Positions 7,691-15,408 of a stretch of DNA of 64,000 bases are shown piece after piece. Numbering within the stretch: the stretch's first letter is position 1; each line of letters opens with the position of its first letter. The translations under genes and the position numbers were made by a program. The notes under the pieces are model-generated. The model was not told the origin of the DNA, searched no databases, and saw only the letters and a list, made by a program, of their open reading frames with translations. Source of the stretch: Pedobacter frigiditerrae (GTDB taxonomy: Bacteria; Bacteroidota; Bacteroidia; Sphingobacteriales; Sphingobacteriaceae); contig NZ_SJSK01000007.1 in the NCBI RefSeq assembly GCF_004331645.1, forward strand, positions 1 through 64,000, read 5' to 3'.

Positions 7691-8098
7691 ATTTTTATCG
7701 ATTTGTCTGGTTATTAAGATAGGAAGTTTTAGCTGTTGAATTTCAACCTCATCTCATCAATGATTTTTTATTAAACATCATTTTTGGCAGATTCAATTGA
7801 GTTACTATAAATTGTTTATACTTCCAATGACTTAAGGCAATTGTAAATATATTAGGTCAAAGAAATTCAATTAAATTTTGGAAGTTAAGCATTAATTAAT
7901 AATTTGTAACGCACTAACGCTCGATCTCCCCATCTATCGCAAGCGTCCCGCCTGTAATGGAATATTATCTGTTCAGTAAAAGATGCTGTACTTTTTGTTT
8001 TAAGCCATTTGATTAGTTGATGTACTTGCTTCAGTTATATATAGATTTACACGAAGGGTACAATCATCAACCTATATAGAATACTTGGTTTTTATGAG
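7691..8098. other. 408-base gap with no recognised gene
   Basis: AT-rich spacer upstream of the short AbiTii gene and downstream of the PIN-like gene. A GC-richer island at ~7912-7960 (CGCACTAACGCTCGATC, CGCAAGCGTCCCGCCTG) looks like remnant dispersed-repeat sequence. I see no gene or RNA. Confidence 0.6.
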
Positions 8099-9151
8099 TT
8101 AGTTATTGTTTAACTGTTTAAGCAAGTTCATGATTTCTAATGGTTCTGAATAAATTTCGCATTTGTAATAAGAGGTACAATCAATGGGCTTTGATTTCAA
8201 GAGGTGATGAAACTTCTTTTCAGTGAAAAAGTAGTCTGCATAACCAACACCAATACAGGAATGGGAAAGGTCATAAAAGTCATTCTTATGGACTTTTCTT
8301 GATATTTCAATGTTTATTGCAGCGTGTATAGCAGAGTGAAGGTAGAGAAATGGTGCATGCGTACGATAAAGTGGCAAATGCTTTACTGGATCAATTTGGC
8401 CAATTGGGCTATGCTTAAGTATGTTTTTTAGGGGTTCAATTTGAGATTTTAAACCTTGTATTAAGAGCCCTTTATAGTTATGGGGAGATGTATCTATTTG
8501 CTTCGTGTCATTCATTATTTGGGCAAACTGTTCGGAAGCATCATAGAAATCCCCATCGGTTTCCTTTAAGTATTCCTCTACTGTCATCCCTGATATAGAG
8601 TCGTATAAGAGGTTGAAAAGAAGGTTTGGCTCGTCTTCAAGCTTCTTGAATGTCATTGCAGTCAGAAACCTATTTGCTTCGTATACTGAACTTAGATGAT
8701 AATTTTCTATAGGCTGTTTGCCTACAGAAATTCGGTCGATATTGATGAATTCAAGGGAACAAGCATTAAGGCCATTTAGTATAACAGTTATCTTAAGCTT
8801 ATCCATTAATGAGGCTGTTTTTAATTTCTTCTCCAACGGCATCTTTTCGATTTCGGTCAAAATTGAATCCGACACTACGCAGGCTACCTCAGCTTTTTCT
8901 GTTAATTGAATTAATTGGTGGTAAATGTTCTTATATAGTATCTTCTGCTCTTGAGCCATCGATGTAGTTTCATTGTCTAGCACAATTCTAAAGCTGATCC
9001 AATACTTCATATCGATGAAAATCAATTTTTTGCCACGCACTTCTTCATAAGGTCTTTGTCGCATAATCTCGGCAAATGCTGCTCTTGGCAAATGATGGAT
9101 GCCGTTGGTGTCTAATATAAAAGCTTGTACTTCTTCCTCGGAATAACGCAT
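8099..9151 (-). CDS. PIN-like domain protein
   Basis: 350 residues without a signal peptide. Acidic residues fall in PIN-type context: an early KLIFIDMKYWISFR (Asp after a beta-strand), a middle VVSDSILTEIEKMP, and a late NDFYDLSHSCIGVGYADYFF followed by TEKKFHHLL. The last is the usual 'D-h-x-H...YAD-hFhTxxxx' end of PIN-like metal-dependent RNases. The N-terminal ~40 residues (EEEVQAFILDTNGIHHLPRAA) and the helical middle are not assigned. Stand-alone PIN-like proteins occur in toxin-antitoxin and other defence loci. No antitoxin partner is adjacent; the AbiTii pair lies ~400 bases downstream. Good fold guess, untested activity. Confidence 0.55.
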   Translation of the reverse strand: MRYSEEEVQAFILDTNGIHHLPRAAFAEIMRQRPYEEVRGKKLIFIDMKYWISFRIVLDNETTSMAQEQKILYKNIYHQLIQLTEKAEVACVVSDSILTEIEKMPLEKKLKTASLMDKLKITVILNGLNACSLEFINIDRISVGKQPIENYHLSSVYEANRFLTAMTFKKLEDEPNLLFNLLYDSISGMTVEEYLKETDGDFYDASEQFAQIMNDTKQIDTSPHNYKGLLIQGLKSQIEPLKNILKHSPIGQIDPVKHLPLYRTHAPFLYLHSAIHAAINIEISRKVHKNDFYDLSHSCIGVGYADYFFTEKKFHHLLKSKPIDCTSYYKCEIYSEPLEIMNLLKQLNNN

Positions 9152-9345
9152 ATTTTTTCAATGGCTAAAGTGTAAATATAGTGCAAAACGACGAATGCTC
9201 TAATCTGCTTTCTCAAAACGCTGTTTCTTTAACCCTAACTCAAAAAGCTAAACCTTATATACAAGAAAACTTCTCACTTCGGGAGTCCCAAAAATGGGAG
9301 TAAGTAATATGCTGTGCGGGTGGGAATTAAACTGCACCTAACAGG

Positions 9346-9435
9346 GGTTTGGCAAAACTTGGTGGGAATTCTTCTATACCGTTCCAATCTTTTAGTAACT
9401 TTACTCGAGCCACCAAGCTCAGTAATACCCAAACC
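9346..9435. repeat. Imperfect hairpin upstream of the DUF2199 gene (attC-like architecture)
   Basis: Two nested inverted repeats: GGTTTGG (9346-9352) with CCAAACC (9429-9435), and CTTGGTGG (9358-9365) with CCACCAAG (9410-9417). A 44-base loop separates the inner arms and the inter-arm spacers are unequal (5 and 11 bases). CCTAAC boxes flank it at 9337-9342 and 9449-9454, in direct orientation. The left arm is echoed at 10441-10460 (GGTTTAGCAAAATTGGCGG) before the TPR gene. The remaining 9152-9345 sequence shows nothing I recognise. Confidence 0.55.
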
Positions 9436-9482
9436 GTTGGCCGCTACGCCTAACGACCATTCATTAACTGACAAAAATCAAA

Positions 9483-10034
9483 ATGAAACTCTTCTCATTT
9501 TTAAAAAAGAAAGAAAAAAAAATAGGTTATACATGCTCGTGCTGCGGACAGGTTTATGATGAAGCGCCGCTTTGTTTTGGCGCTGCCTATCCAGACTATT
9601 ATTTTTCTGTTCCGCCTGAGGAACGAAGTGAAAGAATAGAATTGCAACCAAGCCTTTGTGTTGTTGACAAAGAACATTTCTTTCATCGTGGCTGGTTAAC
9701 AATTCCAATAATTGACCATAATGAAAATTTAATTTTCAATGTATGGACTTCTATAAGTGAAGAGAATTTCGGGATCAGAATGGATGTTTGGGAAAACCCA
9801 AAAAGAATTGACGAAGACCCTTATTTTGGTTGGTTACAGACCCTTGTTCCCACTTACGGCGACACCTTGAACATCAAGACAAAGGCTGTTGAACAAGCTG
9901 TTGGACTAATTCCAGAAATTATAGTGATTGAAGAAAACCATCCTTTGAAAATCAATCAGGACAATGGGATTACTTACAAACAGGCTTTGGAAATAGTTGA
10001 GAAAATAATGAAAGAGCAACATCAAGAAAATTAA
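9483..10034 (+). CDS. DUF2199 domain protein
   Basis: 183 residues. A Lys-rich start (MKLFSFLKKKEKK) leads into YTCSCCGQVYDEAPLCFGAA with two close cysteine pairs, then PDYYFSVPPEERSERIEL, LCVVDKEHFFHRGWLTIPI and FNVWTSISEENF. That order is characteristic of the DUF2199 family of unknown function: a Cys pair, P-D-x-Y, a C-V-x-D-x-x-x-F-F-x-R-G strand, and 'W-x-S-[IL]-S'. The cysteines could hold a metal. It is cytoplasmic and stands alone between repeat-rich gaps, like a gene cassette in a variable region. Confidence 0.8.
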   Translation: MKLFSFLKKKEKKIGYTCSCCGQVYDEAPLCFGAAYPDYYFSVPPEERSERIELQPSLCVVDKEHFFHRGWLTIPIIDHNENLIFNVWTSISEENFGIRMDVWENPKRIDEDPYFGWLQTLVPTYGDTLNIKTKAVEQAVGLIPEIIVIEENHPLKINQDNGITYKQALEIVEKIMKEQHQEN

Positions 10035-10460
10035 CTTTTGCCTTTCCATGGCAATGACGCACGTATTTTGTTAGGGGATTTGCAATCTCTCAAAACCCTT
10101 TCTATCGCATTACGATTGCCAGTCAGCCTGTCCCGAATTTACTTCGGGAAGCTGGCAATGACGTACGTGGTTTGTTAGGCAATCTGCAACCCTTCAAAAC
10201 CCCACAATACGCCATAAACTTAACTCATAGATTTCTCCCCGATGTAAAATCGGGACAGGCCGAAGTCGCTTGCCTGCCGGTAGGCAGGGAATGACAGACA
10301 GGGCGTGTTAATTTATGAAACTATGCAACCCCTCAAAACCCCACAACCCTTTCGTCCAAAGGGATATGCCAAAGGCATTGCGATCTAACCTTTGGTATAG
10401 CACATCTCGAACAGTGGGAGCGCTTACTTACATTAATAAAGGTTTAGCAAAATTGGCGGA
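10035..10460. repeat. Dispersed repeat cluster
   Basis: The 517-base gap contains GCATTACGATTGCCAGTCAG with a TCCCGAATTTACTTCGGGA hairpin (~10128-10150). Two copies of the CTGCAACCC-TTCAAAACCCCAC type module follow (10176-10205, 10322-10346), plus TCCCCGATGTAAAATCGGG and a TGCCTGCCGGTAGGCAGG palindrome (10266-10290). The last ~100 bases (10441-10551) hold a half-copy of the 9346 hairpin and presumably the promoter of the TPR gene. Confidence 0.65.
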
Positions 10461-10551
10461 AATGGCTTTAACCAGTTATATTGCACAATAATTTAAATAG
10501 CAGCCACTATCATAACTCTAAAAATTTAGCACAAGCCTTAAACATAGCACT

Positions 10552-11988
10552 ATGGGATTATTTGACTTTTTAAAAAGGAAAAAAACAGTTGCTGATGAAC
10601 AATCAAAAACAGTTTATTCGAGCAATGAAACTGAATCAAAATTGGACGATCCAGCAGTTACAGTAAACAATAATGAGAAGGCGAAAAGAGTGAGTCAGGT
10701 TGAATTTAATTCGATACCTTTTCAACAGCAAGCACTTGCTTTGGCGCTATGGAAGATTAAAGAAAATGACTATTTGCGAGAAACGGCGATTAATGAATTA
10801 GCTAATATTGGATTGGATAATAATCAGGTGAATTTTATTCTTAACCAAGTTAAACCATATCTAAATGAAAGTTTAAATGAAACTTTTGTGGTTAATTTAG
10901 GTATAGAAAATAATGTTTTTGAGAGCGCTAAATATCAAGAGGAAATTTTTAAGAAAGCTGAAAGTTTGTATGAAAAAAATATCTTGAACTATGAGCTAGT
11001 GAAGTTCAATCTTTTGAAGGAGGGATTAAATATTGCTCAGGCCGATTTGATTGTTGCAAAGCTTTATAAAAAAGTTTCTGCAATGGTCAAAGATTTTCAA
11101 GAAAAATTAGATTCAGGAGTAATTTCAGAAATAAAAATCCAACCAAATCCAGAACACCAAAAGGGAAATGTTGGCAAAGACCAAGTAGACAGATATATTG
11201 CTTATGGAGCCCACCAAATGGAACAAGGCTATTTAGACAATGCTTTAGAATTATTTGACAAAGCAATTGAATTAGATGAAAATGCTACACTAGCCTATGC
11301 AAATAAAGGGCAGCTATTTGCGTTAAAAAATGACAAGGAAAAGGCACTTTATTTCACAAATAAGGCACTTGAATTAGAACCAAATCATCCGCAAATATTA
11401 GATAATAAGGTAGATATCGTATATGATTTGCTTAATGAGCGTAAAATAGAGGAGCAAGAGTTTATTTCCATTATCAAAGATATTTTGACAAAGGATTCTG
11501 AAAACCCTAATGCACTAATCTATATTATCCAGTATTTTTTAAAACAAAATCAACTAGACGATGCATTGCAAAAAGTAAAAAAATTGTTTACAAATTATCA
11601 TAACGAGCAGGTTACAACTCAATTATTATTGAACACCCTGGAGCAACTACCAGAAGAAGAAGCTTTAAGACAATTTGGTATCATTGAAAGTGAAGCGAAT
11701 GAGGAAGCAAAATACCAATTGAAATACAATAAAGGATTATACTTAAAAGGGATCCGTAAATTTGAGGAAGCGCTTAAACTATATGATGATTTAAATAAAA
11801 TCCAAGAGTTTTCCTGGAGTTACTATCAAATGGCGATAATGAAAAACCTGCAAGGTAAAACAACCGAGAGTCTAGAACTGCTTAAAATCACCTTTAATTT
11901 AGAACCGTCATTAAAAGCAGATGCAAAAAACTATCCCGAATTACAAAACTTGTGGACAAACCCTGATTTTATAGAATTAACGACCTAA
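10552..11988 (+). CDS. Tetratricopeptide-repeat protein
   Basis: 478 residues, no signal peptide, starting MGLFDFLKRKKTVADE (an amphipathic Lys-rich start like that of the DUF2199 protein). Residues ~55-180 are helical and may form a recombination-regulator-like or RecX-like fold (DYLRETAINELANIGLDNNQ, KEGLNIAQADLIVAKLYKK). TPR units begin at ~220 (AYGAHQMEQGYLDNALELFD then KAIELDENATLAYANKGQLF, ALKNDKEKALYFTNKALELE) and continue with weaker repeats to the end (NPNALIYIIQYFLKQNQLDD; YNKGLYLKGIRKFEEALKLY). TPR solenoids bind other proteins; no partner can be inferred. It is a single gene with repeats on both sides. Confidence 0.8.
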   Translation: MGLFDFLKRKKTVADEQSKTVYSSNETESKLDDPAVTVNNNEKAKRVSQVEFNSIPFQQQALALALWKIKENDYLRETAINELANIGLDNNQVNFILNQVKPYLNESLNETFVVNLGIENNVFESAKYQEEIFKKAESLYEKNILNYELVKFNLLKEGLNIAQADLIVAKLYKKVSAMVKDFQEKLDSGVISEIKIQPNPEHQKGNVGKDQVDRYIAYGAHQMEQGYLDNALELFDKAIELDENATLAYANKGQLFALKNDKEKALYFTNKALELEPNHPQILDNKVDIVYDLLNERKIEEQEFISIIKDILTKDSENPNALIYIIQYFLKQNQLDDALQKVKKLFTNYHNEQVTTQLLLNTLEQLPEEEALRQFGIIESEANEEAKYQLKYNKGLYLKGIRKFEEALKLYDDLNKIQEFSWSYYQMAIMKNLQGKTTESLELLKITFNLEPSLKADAKNYPELQNLWTNPDFIELTT

Positions 11989-12323
11989 AAAAATCTATGA
12001 AGGGCAGCCGGTAACACATGTGAATGTTATAAGCAAACGCTGACAGATTGGTTGGTTGTACTGTTTCATAAAGATGTTATAAGCGTTTAAATAAAGATTT
12101 TTGTAATTCCTTCCCTCCGATGTAAAATCAGAACTGGCTCTCCAAAGGGGAACAGCATAGTTCAAGAAAGCAGGGCGTCTGGTATGGTTTACAATGATTT
12201 TAAGTTTATGTTACAAAAAGGCATACTGCGCTTTTTGTTTGGAGCTTATATGTTTAATTATTGTATTTTGGTTTGTGATTTAGACACAGCCAGGGTGAGT
12301 AAGGAACAATAACGAAGCTTGAT
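11989..12323. other. 335-base gap, no gene seen
   Basis: Mixed sequence with a faint repeat trace (CCCTCCGATGTAAAATCAGAAC near 12115, related to the CCCGATGTAAAATCGGG hairpin at 10239). AT-rich DNA just before 12324 presumably contains the promoter of the small lipoprotein, but no box is clear. Confidence 0.5.
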
Positions 12324-12695
12324 ATGAGTAAACTTATAATAACCATTCTTTTTTTTACATTGATTAGTTGTTCAACGAATTTGAAAGAATATGAAATAGT
12401 TGGAAAATACGAAGTTGACAAATTCTCCTATCGGGACAAATCAGTTTTAGTAGACGACTATAGTACATTGTCCCTTAACCCAGACAGCACATTTGAGTTT
12501 CAAATGTATAATAAGCCTAAAGGTTTAACGGGTAGGTGGAAGATTGTTCAATCAAAAAAAGAAACACTTATAGAATTTACATGTGCTAATAAAAAGATGA
12601 ATGGTCGTTTAAAAGGGACGATAATTTCATTTGACTATCCTAATGATCCATTTAATGGGAGATATAATTCAATTTTATTTGTAAGATTAAGATGA
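12324..12695 (+). CDS. Small lipoprotein, lipocalin-like
   Basis: 123 residues with a lipoprotein signal peptide and lipobox (ITILFFTLISC, Cys at 16). The mature part alternates short beta strands: KEYEIVGKYEVDKFSYRD, YSTLSLNPDSTFEFQMYN, LTGRWKIVQSKKETLIEFTC, RLKGTIISFDYP. The G-K-Y...L-x-x-D-x-x-F...G-x-W order is that of small lipocalin-like or DUF4488-type Bacteroidota lipoproteins. Probably anchored in the outer or inner membrane facing the periplasm. No partner gene. The function is unknown. Confidence 0.65.
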   Translation: MSKLIITILFFTLISCSTNLKEYEIVGKYEVDKFSYRDKSVLVDDYSTLSLNPDSTFEFQMYNKPKGLTGRWKIVQSKKETLIEFTCANKKMNGRLKGTIISFDYPNDPFNGRYNSILFVRLR

Positions 12696-13240
12696 ATTGT
12701 CAAATAGACTGTTTCTGGATTTAACTCATGGATTAGCTTCGCTGAGCCCTTAGGTGGCGAACCGAGGCAAGCCTGTGGGCAGGGGAAATTAATGCTAGCA
12801 ACTAACAGATTTCTCCTCACTGCGTTCGTTCGAAATGACGGTACGGTAAAGGAGTCTCTCACACATCCTCCACACTGCCTATGAGCCAGCTAAGAACCAG
12901 AACCACACAACAAACACACAAGGATCACTAAACAATCACACATAAACGAGACATAAATGACACACCACTCACACATCAATGACACATAAAATTTACCTTT
13001 TTATTAGGGGATATTGAAAGGTCTGTGGATTGGGTAAGGTTGGTGCGAATTGCTAACAGATATCTCGTCGCTGCCTGCCTGCCGGACAGGCGGGCGCTCC
13101 GTCGATATGACGGTTAACGATTAGGAATCTCAATTGCAAAGCCTGCGGGTTGGGTAGGATGGTGCTGATAGCTAACAGATTTCTCCTCGCGAAAAGCTCG
13201 TTCGAAATGACGGGTCGATAAAAGAGTCTAGCACGATACT
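12696..13240. repeat. Dispersed repeats and CA-rich low-complexity stretch
   Basis: Three related modules of the form GCTAACAGATTTCTCCTC...CGTTCGAAATGACGG lie at ~12793-12845, 13051-13115 (with a CTGCCTGCCGGACAGGCGGG palindrome) and 13170-13215. Between them, ~12890-12990 is CA-rich, with many ACACA and GACACA runs. There is no gene. Confidence 0.65.
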
Positions 13241-13245
13241 TCAAA

Positions 13246-14256
13246 TTAACTACTCGAATCCCTCACCACTAACGTACTCTGTATCATGAAATCTTCTTTT
13301 ACTAAACTGAAGTTTCTATTTTCTAAAGCTTTAAATAGGAGGGTTGCTGCCATTTTACCCATTTCGAATGCGGGTTGGGTAATGGTAGTGAGCGATGGAT
13401 TAAGGATGGCTGCTATTTCTAGGTTAGAGAAACAAACGATCTTTAAATCCTCAGGTACTTTTATTTGCAAATCTTTGCAAGCGGTGTAAATAGGTGTGGT
13501 TAATTTTTCTACAGAAGCCACAATGCCATTGGGTTTGTGCTTTTGTTGTAGTAGCTTTTTAATCAGCTTGTAATTTTGCTCGGGGTCATTGGTACAGTCT
13601 ACGATGTATTTTTGGTCTACCTTGATGTGATGGTCTTCCAATGCTTTGAGGTAGCCTTCTAATCTTTTATTGCTAATGGAAAGACTCTTTGAAATACTTA
13701 AAAAAGCAATGCGATCAGCCTTTTGTTGGATGAGGTGTTCGGTGGCTTTGTAAGCACTCTCGAAATCATCTGTTGTAATTTTTGCAGTTTCTACATCATC
13801 GCAAGCACGATCGAAAAATACAATGGGTAGGCCATTTGTAATTAAGTCGCTGATATGACTGCAATTGGTGGTTTCTGTAGAAACCGATAGGAGCACACCA
13901 TCTACTCTTCCACCTTGAAATTCTTTTAAAATGGTTTTTTCATTCTCGAAACTTTCATGGGTTAAACAAATGAGTACATGGTAACCTTTTGTTTTGGCTA
14001 CCGATTCTATACCGTTAATGGCCAAAGAGAAAAAGCTATCTGCTACTTCGGGTATCACTACGGCAATGTTTTTACTTTTCCGGCCCCGTAAGCTACTGGC
14101 GTAAGGATTGGGTACATAGTTAAGCCTTGCTGCTGTTTCCAGTACACGTTGTTTGGTTTCTTCGCTTATTTCGTAACTGTCATTTAAAGCCTTTGATACG
14201 GTAGAAACGGAGAGGTTAAGCTCTAGCGCCAATGCTTTAATGTTGATGTGTTTCAT
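13246..14256 (-). CDS. LacI-family transcriptional regulator (inositol locus)
   Basis: 336 residues. The N-terminal LacI helix-turn-helix is textbook (INIKALALELNLSVSTVSKA followed by LNDSYEISEETKQRVLETAA and RLNYVPNPYASSLRG hinge). From ~60 a periplasmic-binding-protein-like effector domain follows (IAVVIPEVADSFFSLAINGI, FFDRACDD, VDGVLLSVS). It faces away from the inositol oxygenase gene, with 143 bases between them holding a clear operator palindrome. It most likely represses itself and the inositol operon and releases on binding a sugar or inositol-derived ligand. The ligand is inferred from context only. Confidence 0.9.
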   Translation of the reverse strand: MKHINIKALALELNLSVSTVSKALNDSYEISEETKQRVLETAARLNYVPNPYASSLRGRKSKNIAVVIPEVADSFFSLAINGIESVAKTKGYHVLICLTHESFENEKTILKEFQGGRVDGVLLSVSTETTNCSHISDLITNGLPIVFFDRACDDVETAKITTDDFESAYKATEHLIQQKADRIAFLSISKSLSISNKRLEGYLKALEDHHIKVDQKYIVDCTNDPEQNYKLIKKLLQQKHKPNGIVASVEKLTTPIYTACKDLQIKVPEDLKIVCFSNLEIAAILNPSLTTITQPAFEMGKMAATLLFKALENRNFSLVKEDFMIQSTLVVRDSSS

Positions 14257-14307
14257 TTAACGTGTTTGGTGTTACAACTTACAAAATTTCCTTGTCATTT
14301 AACTAAA

Positions 14308-14327
14308 TTACGAAAACGGTTTCGTAA
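14308..14327. promoter_or_regulatory. LacI-type operator palindrome
   Basis: TTACGAAA-ACGG-TTTCGTAA, a perfect 8-bp inverted repeat with a central CG, as LacI-family sites have. It lies 52 bases upstream of the LacI-type gene's start and 73 bases upstream of the oxygenase start. It is well placed to block both promoters. Confidence 0.8.
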
Positions 14328-14399
14328 ATAAACCTGTATGGTTATGCTACAACCAATTGAAAAAAATATCAATTTAGATATAACCAAATATACTAGCTG

Positions 14400-15290
14400 A
14401 TGGATATATCTCAAAACAACTTTAGCGATAAGGAAGTGAATCCACTAAACAACCTCGAAGAATGGGAGGAAGATTTATTGCAGCGTTATCCTGATCCGGA
14501 TAGCATAGCCACTGCAAAAAAAACGGAAGAATACCGTACTTATGATGAAAATACAAAAGATCATGTACGTGAGTTTTACCGCATTAACCACACTTACCAA
14601 ACCTATGAGTTTGTACAGGAAAAACGTAACAACTATTTAAAGTTTGATAAAAAGGAAATGCCCATTTGGGATGCCTTTCAGTTTTTAAACCAGTTGGTAG
14701 ATGATTCTGATCCTGATACAGATTTAGATCAGTTTCAGCACCTGCTGCAAACTTCTGAAGCGATACGCATGGATGGTCACCCAGATTGGATGGTGCTGGT
14801 GGGTTTAATGCATGACATGGGCAAAGTGTTGTGTTTATTTGGCGAACCGCAATGGGCAGTGGTTGGCGATACCTTCCCGGTAGGTTGTGCGTTTTCAGAC
14901 AAAATAGTCTATTCAGAATTCTTTAAGAACAATCCAGATTTTACAAACCCAGCCTATAATACCCAACTAGGTGTTTATGAAAAAGGCTGCGGCTTGCGCA
15001 ATGTAACCATGTCATGGGGTCATGATGAATATGTATATCACATGCTCAAAGACCGTATTCCGGAGGGAGGCTTGTACATGTTGAGGTACCATTCGTTTTA
15101 CTCATGGCATAGGGAAGGGCAATATGATTACCTGTTAGATGACCATGACCGCGAAATGCTGAAATGGGTAGAGTTGTTTAATCCTTATGATCTATATTCC
15201 AAGAATCCAGAACCACCAGATTGGAATAAATTACGACCTTATTATGAAGACTTAGTTGCCAAATACATGCCGGCAACACTGAAGTTTTAA
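14400..15290 (+). CDS. myo-Inositol oxygenase
   Basis: 296 residues; oxidises myo-inositol to D-glucuronate with O2 at a di-iron centre. All iron ligands known from the animal enzyme are present by alignment: H114 (QHLLQTSEAIR), H138-D139 (GLMHDMGKVL), H208 (MSWGHDEY), H231 (RYHSFYSWH) and D264 (FNPYDLYSK). The diagnostic FGEPQWAVVGDTFPVGC stretch at 147-163 is nearly unchanged. Only the first ~45 residues are unlike the animal protein. It is cytoplasmic. Downstream SusC/SusD and an SSS symporter supply the substrate; glucuronate would feed the uronate pathway, whose genes are not here. Expression is probably controlled by the adjacent LacI-type operator. Confidence 0.93.
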   Translation: MDISQNNFSDKEVNPLNNLEEWEEDLLQRYPDPDSIATAKKTEEYRTYDENTKDHVREFYRINHTYQTYEFVQEKRNNYLKFDKKEMPIWDAFQFLNQLVDDSDPDTDLDQFQHLLQTSEAIRMDGHPDWMVLVGLMHDMGKVLCLFGEPQWAVVGDTFPVGCAFSDKIVYSEFFKNNPDFTNPAYNTQLGVYEKGCGLRNVTMSWGHDEYVYHMLKDRIPEGGLYMLRYHSFYSWHREGQYDYLLDDHDREMLKWVELFNPYDLYSKNPEPPDWNKLRPYYEDLVAKYMPATLKF

Positions 15291-15317
15291 TTAACCAAAA
15301 GTTAATATTGATAGTAC

Positions 15318-15346
15318 ATTGAAGATGACATTGAATGATAATTTTG
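15318..15346 (+). promoter_or_regulatory. Candidate Bacteroidota promoter before SusC
   Basis: A -7 box TAATTTTG (15339-15346), an exact TAnnTTTG match, is preceded by ATTG (15318-15321) at a 17-base spacing, about 62 bases before the SusC start. It would let susC/susD be transcribed separately from the oxygenase gene. This is prediction only. Confidence 0.4.
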
Positions 15347-15408
15347 CGTCGTCTAAATCCTTTTATGTATACAATTTTTTCTAAAGCATTAAACCCAAAA
15401 CAAACTAT

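Noticed and set aside
9337-9454. A true integron attC site
   Set aside because: CCTAAC boxes are direct rather than inverted and no integrase gene is in the window, so it is reported only as an attC-like hairpin.
9314-9559. 81-residue plus-strand frame before the DUF2199 gene
   Set aside because: It covers the imperfect hairpin and overlaps the start of the DUF2199 gene in another frame; its composition is unlike a protein.
12890-12990. CRISPR-like array
   Set aside because: CA-rich low-complexity sequence with no regular repeat/spacer pattern.
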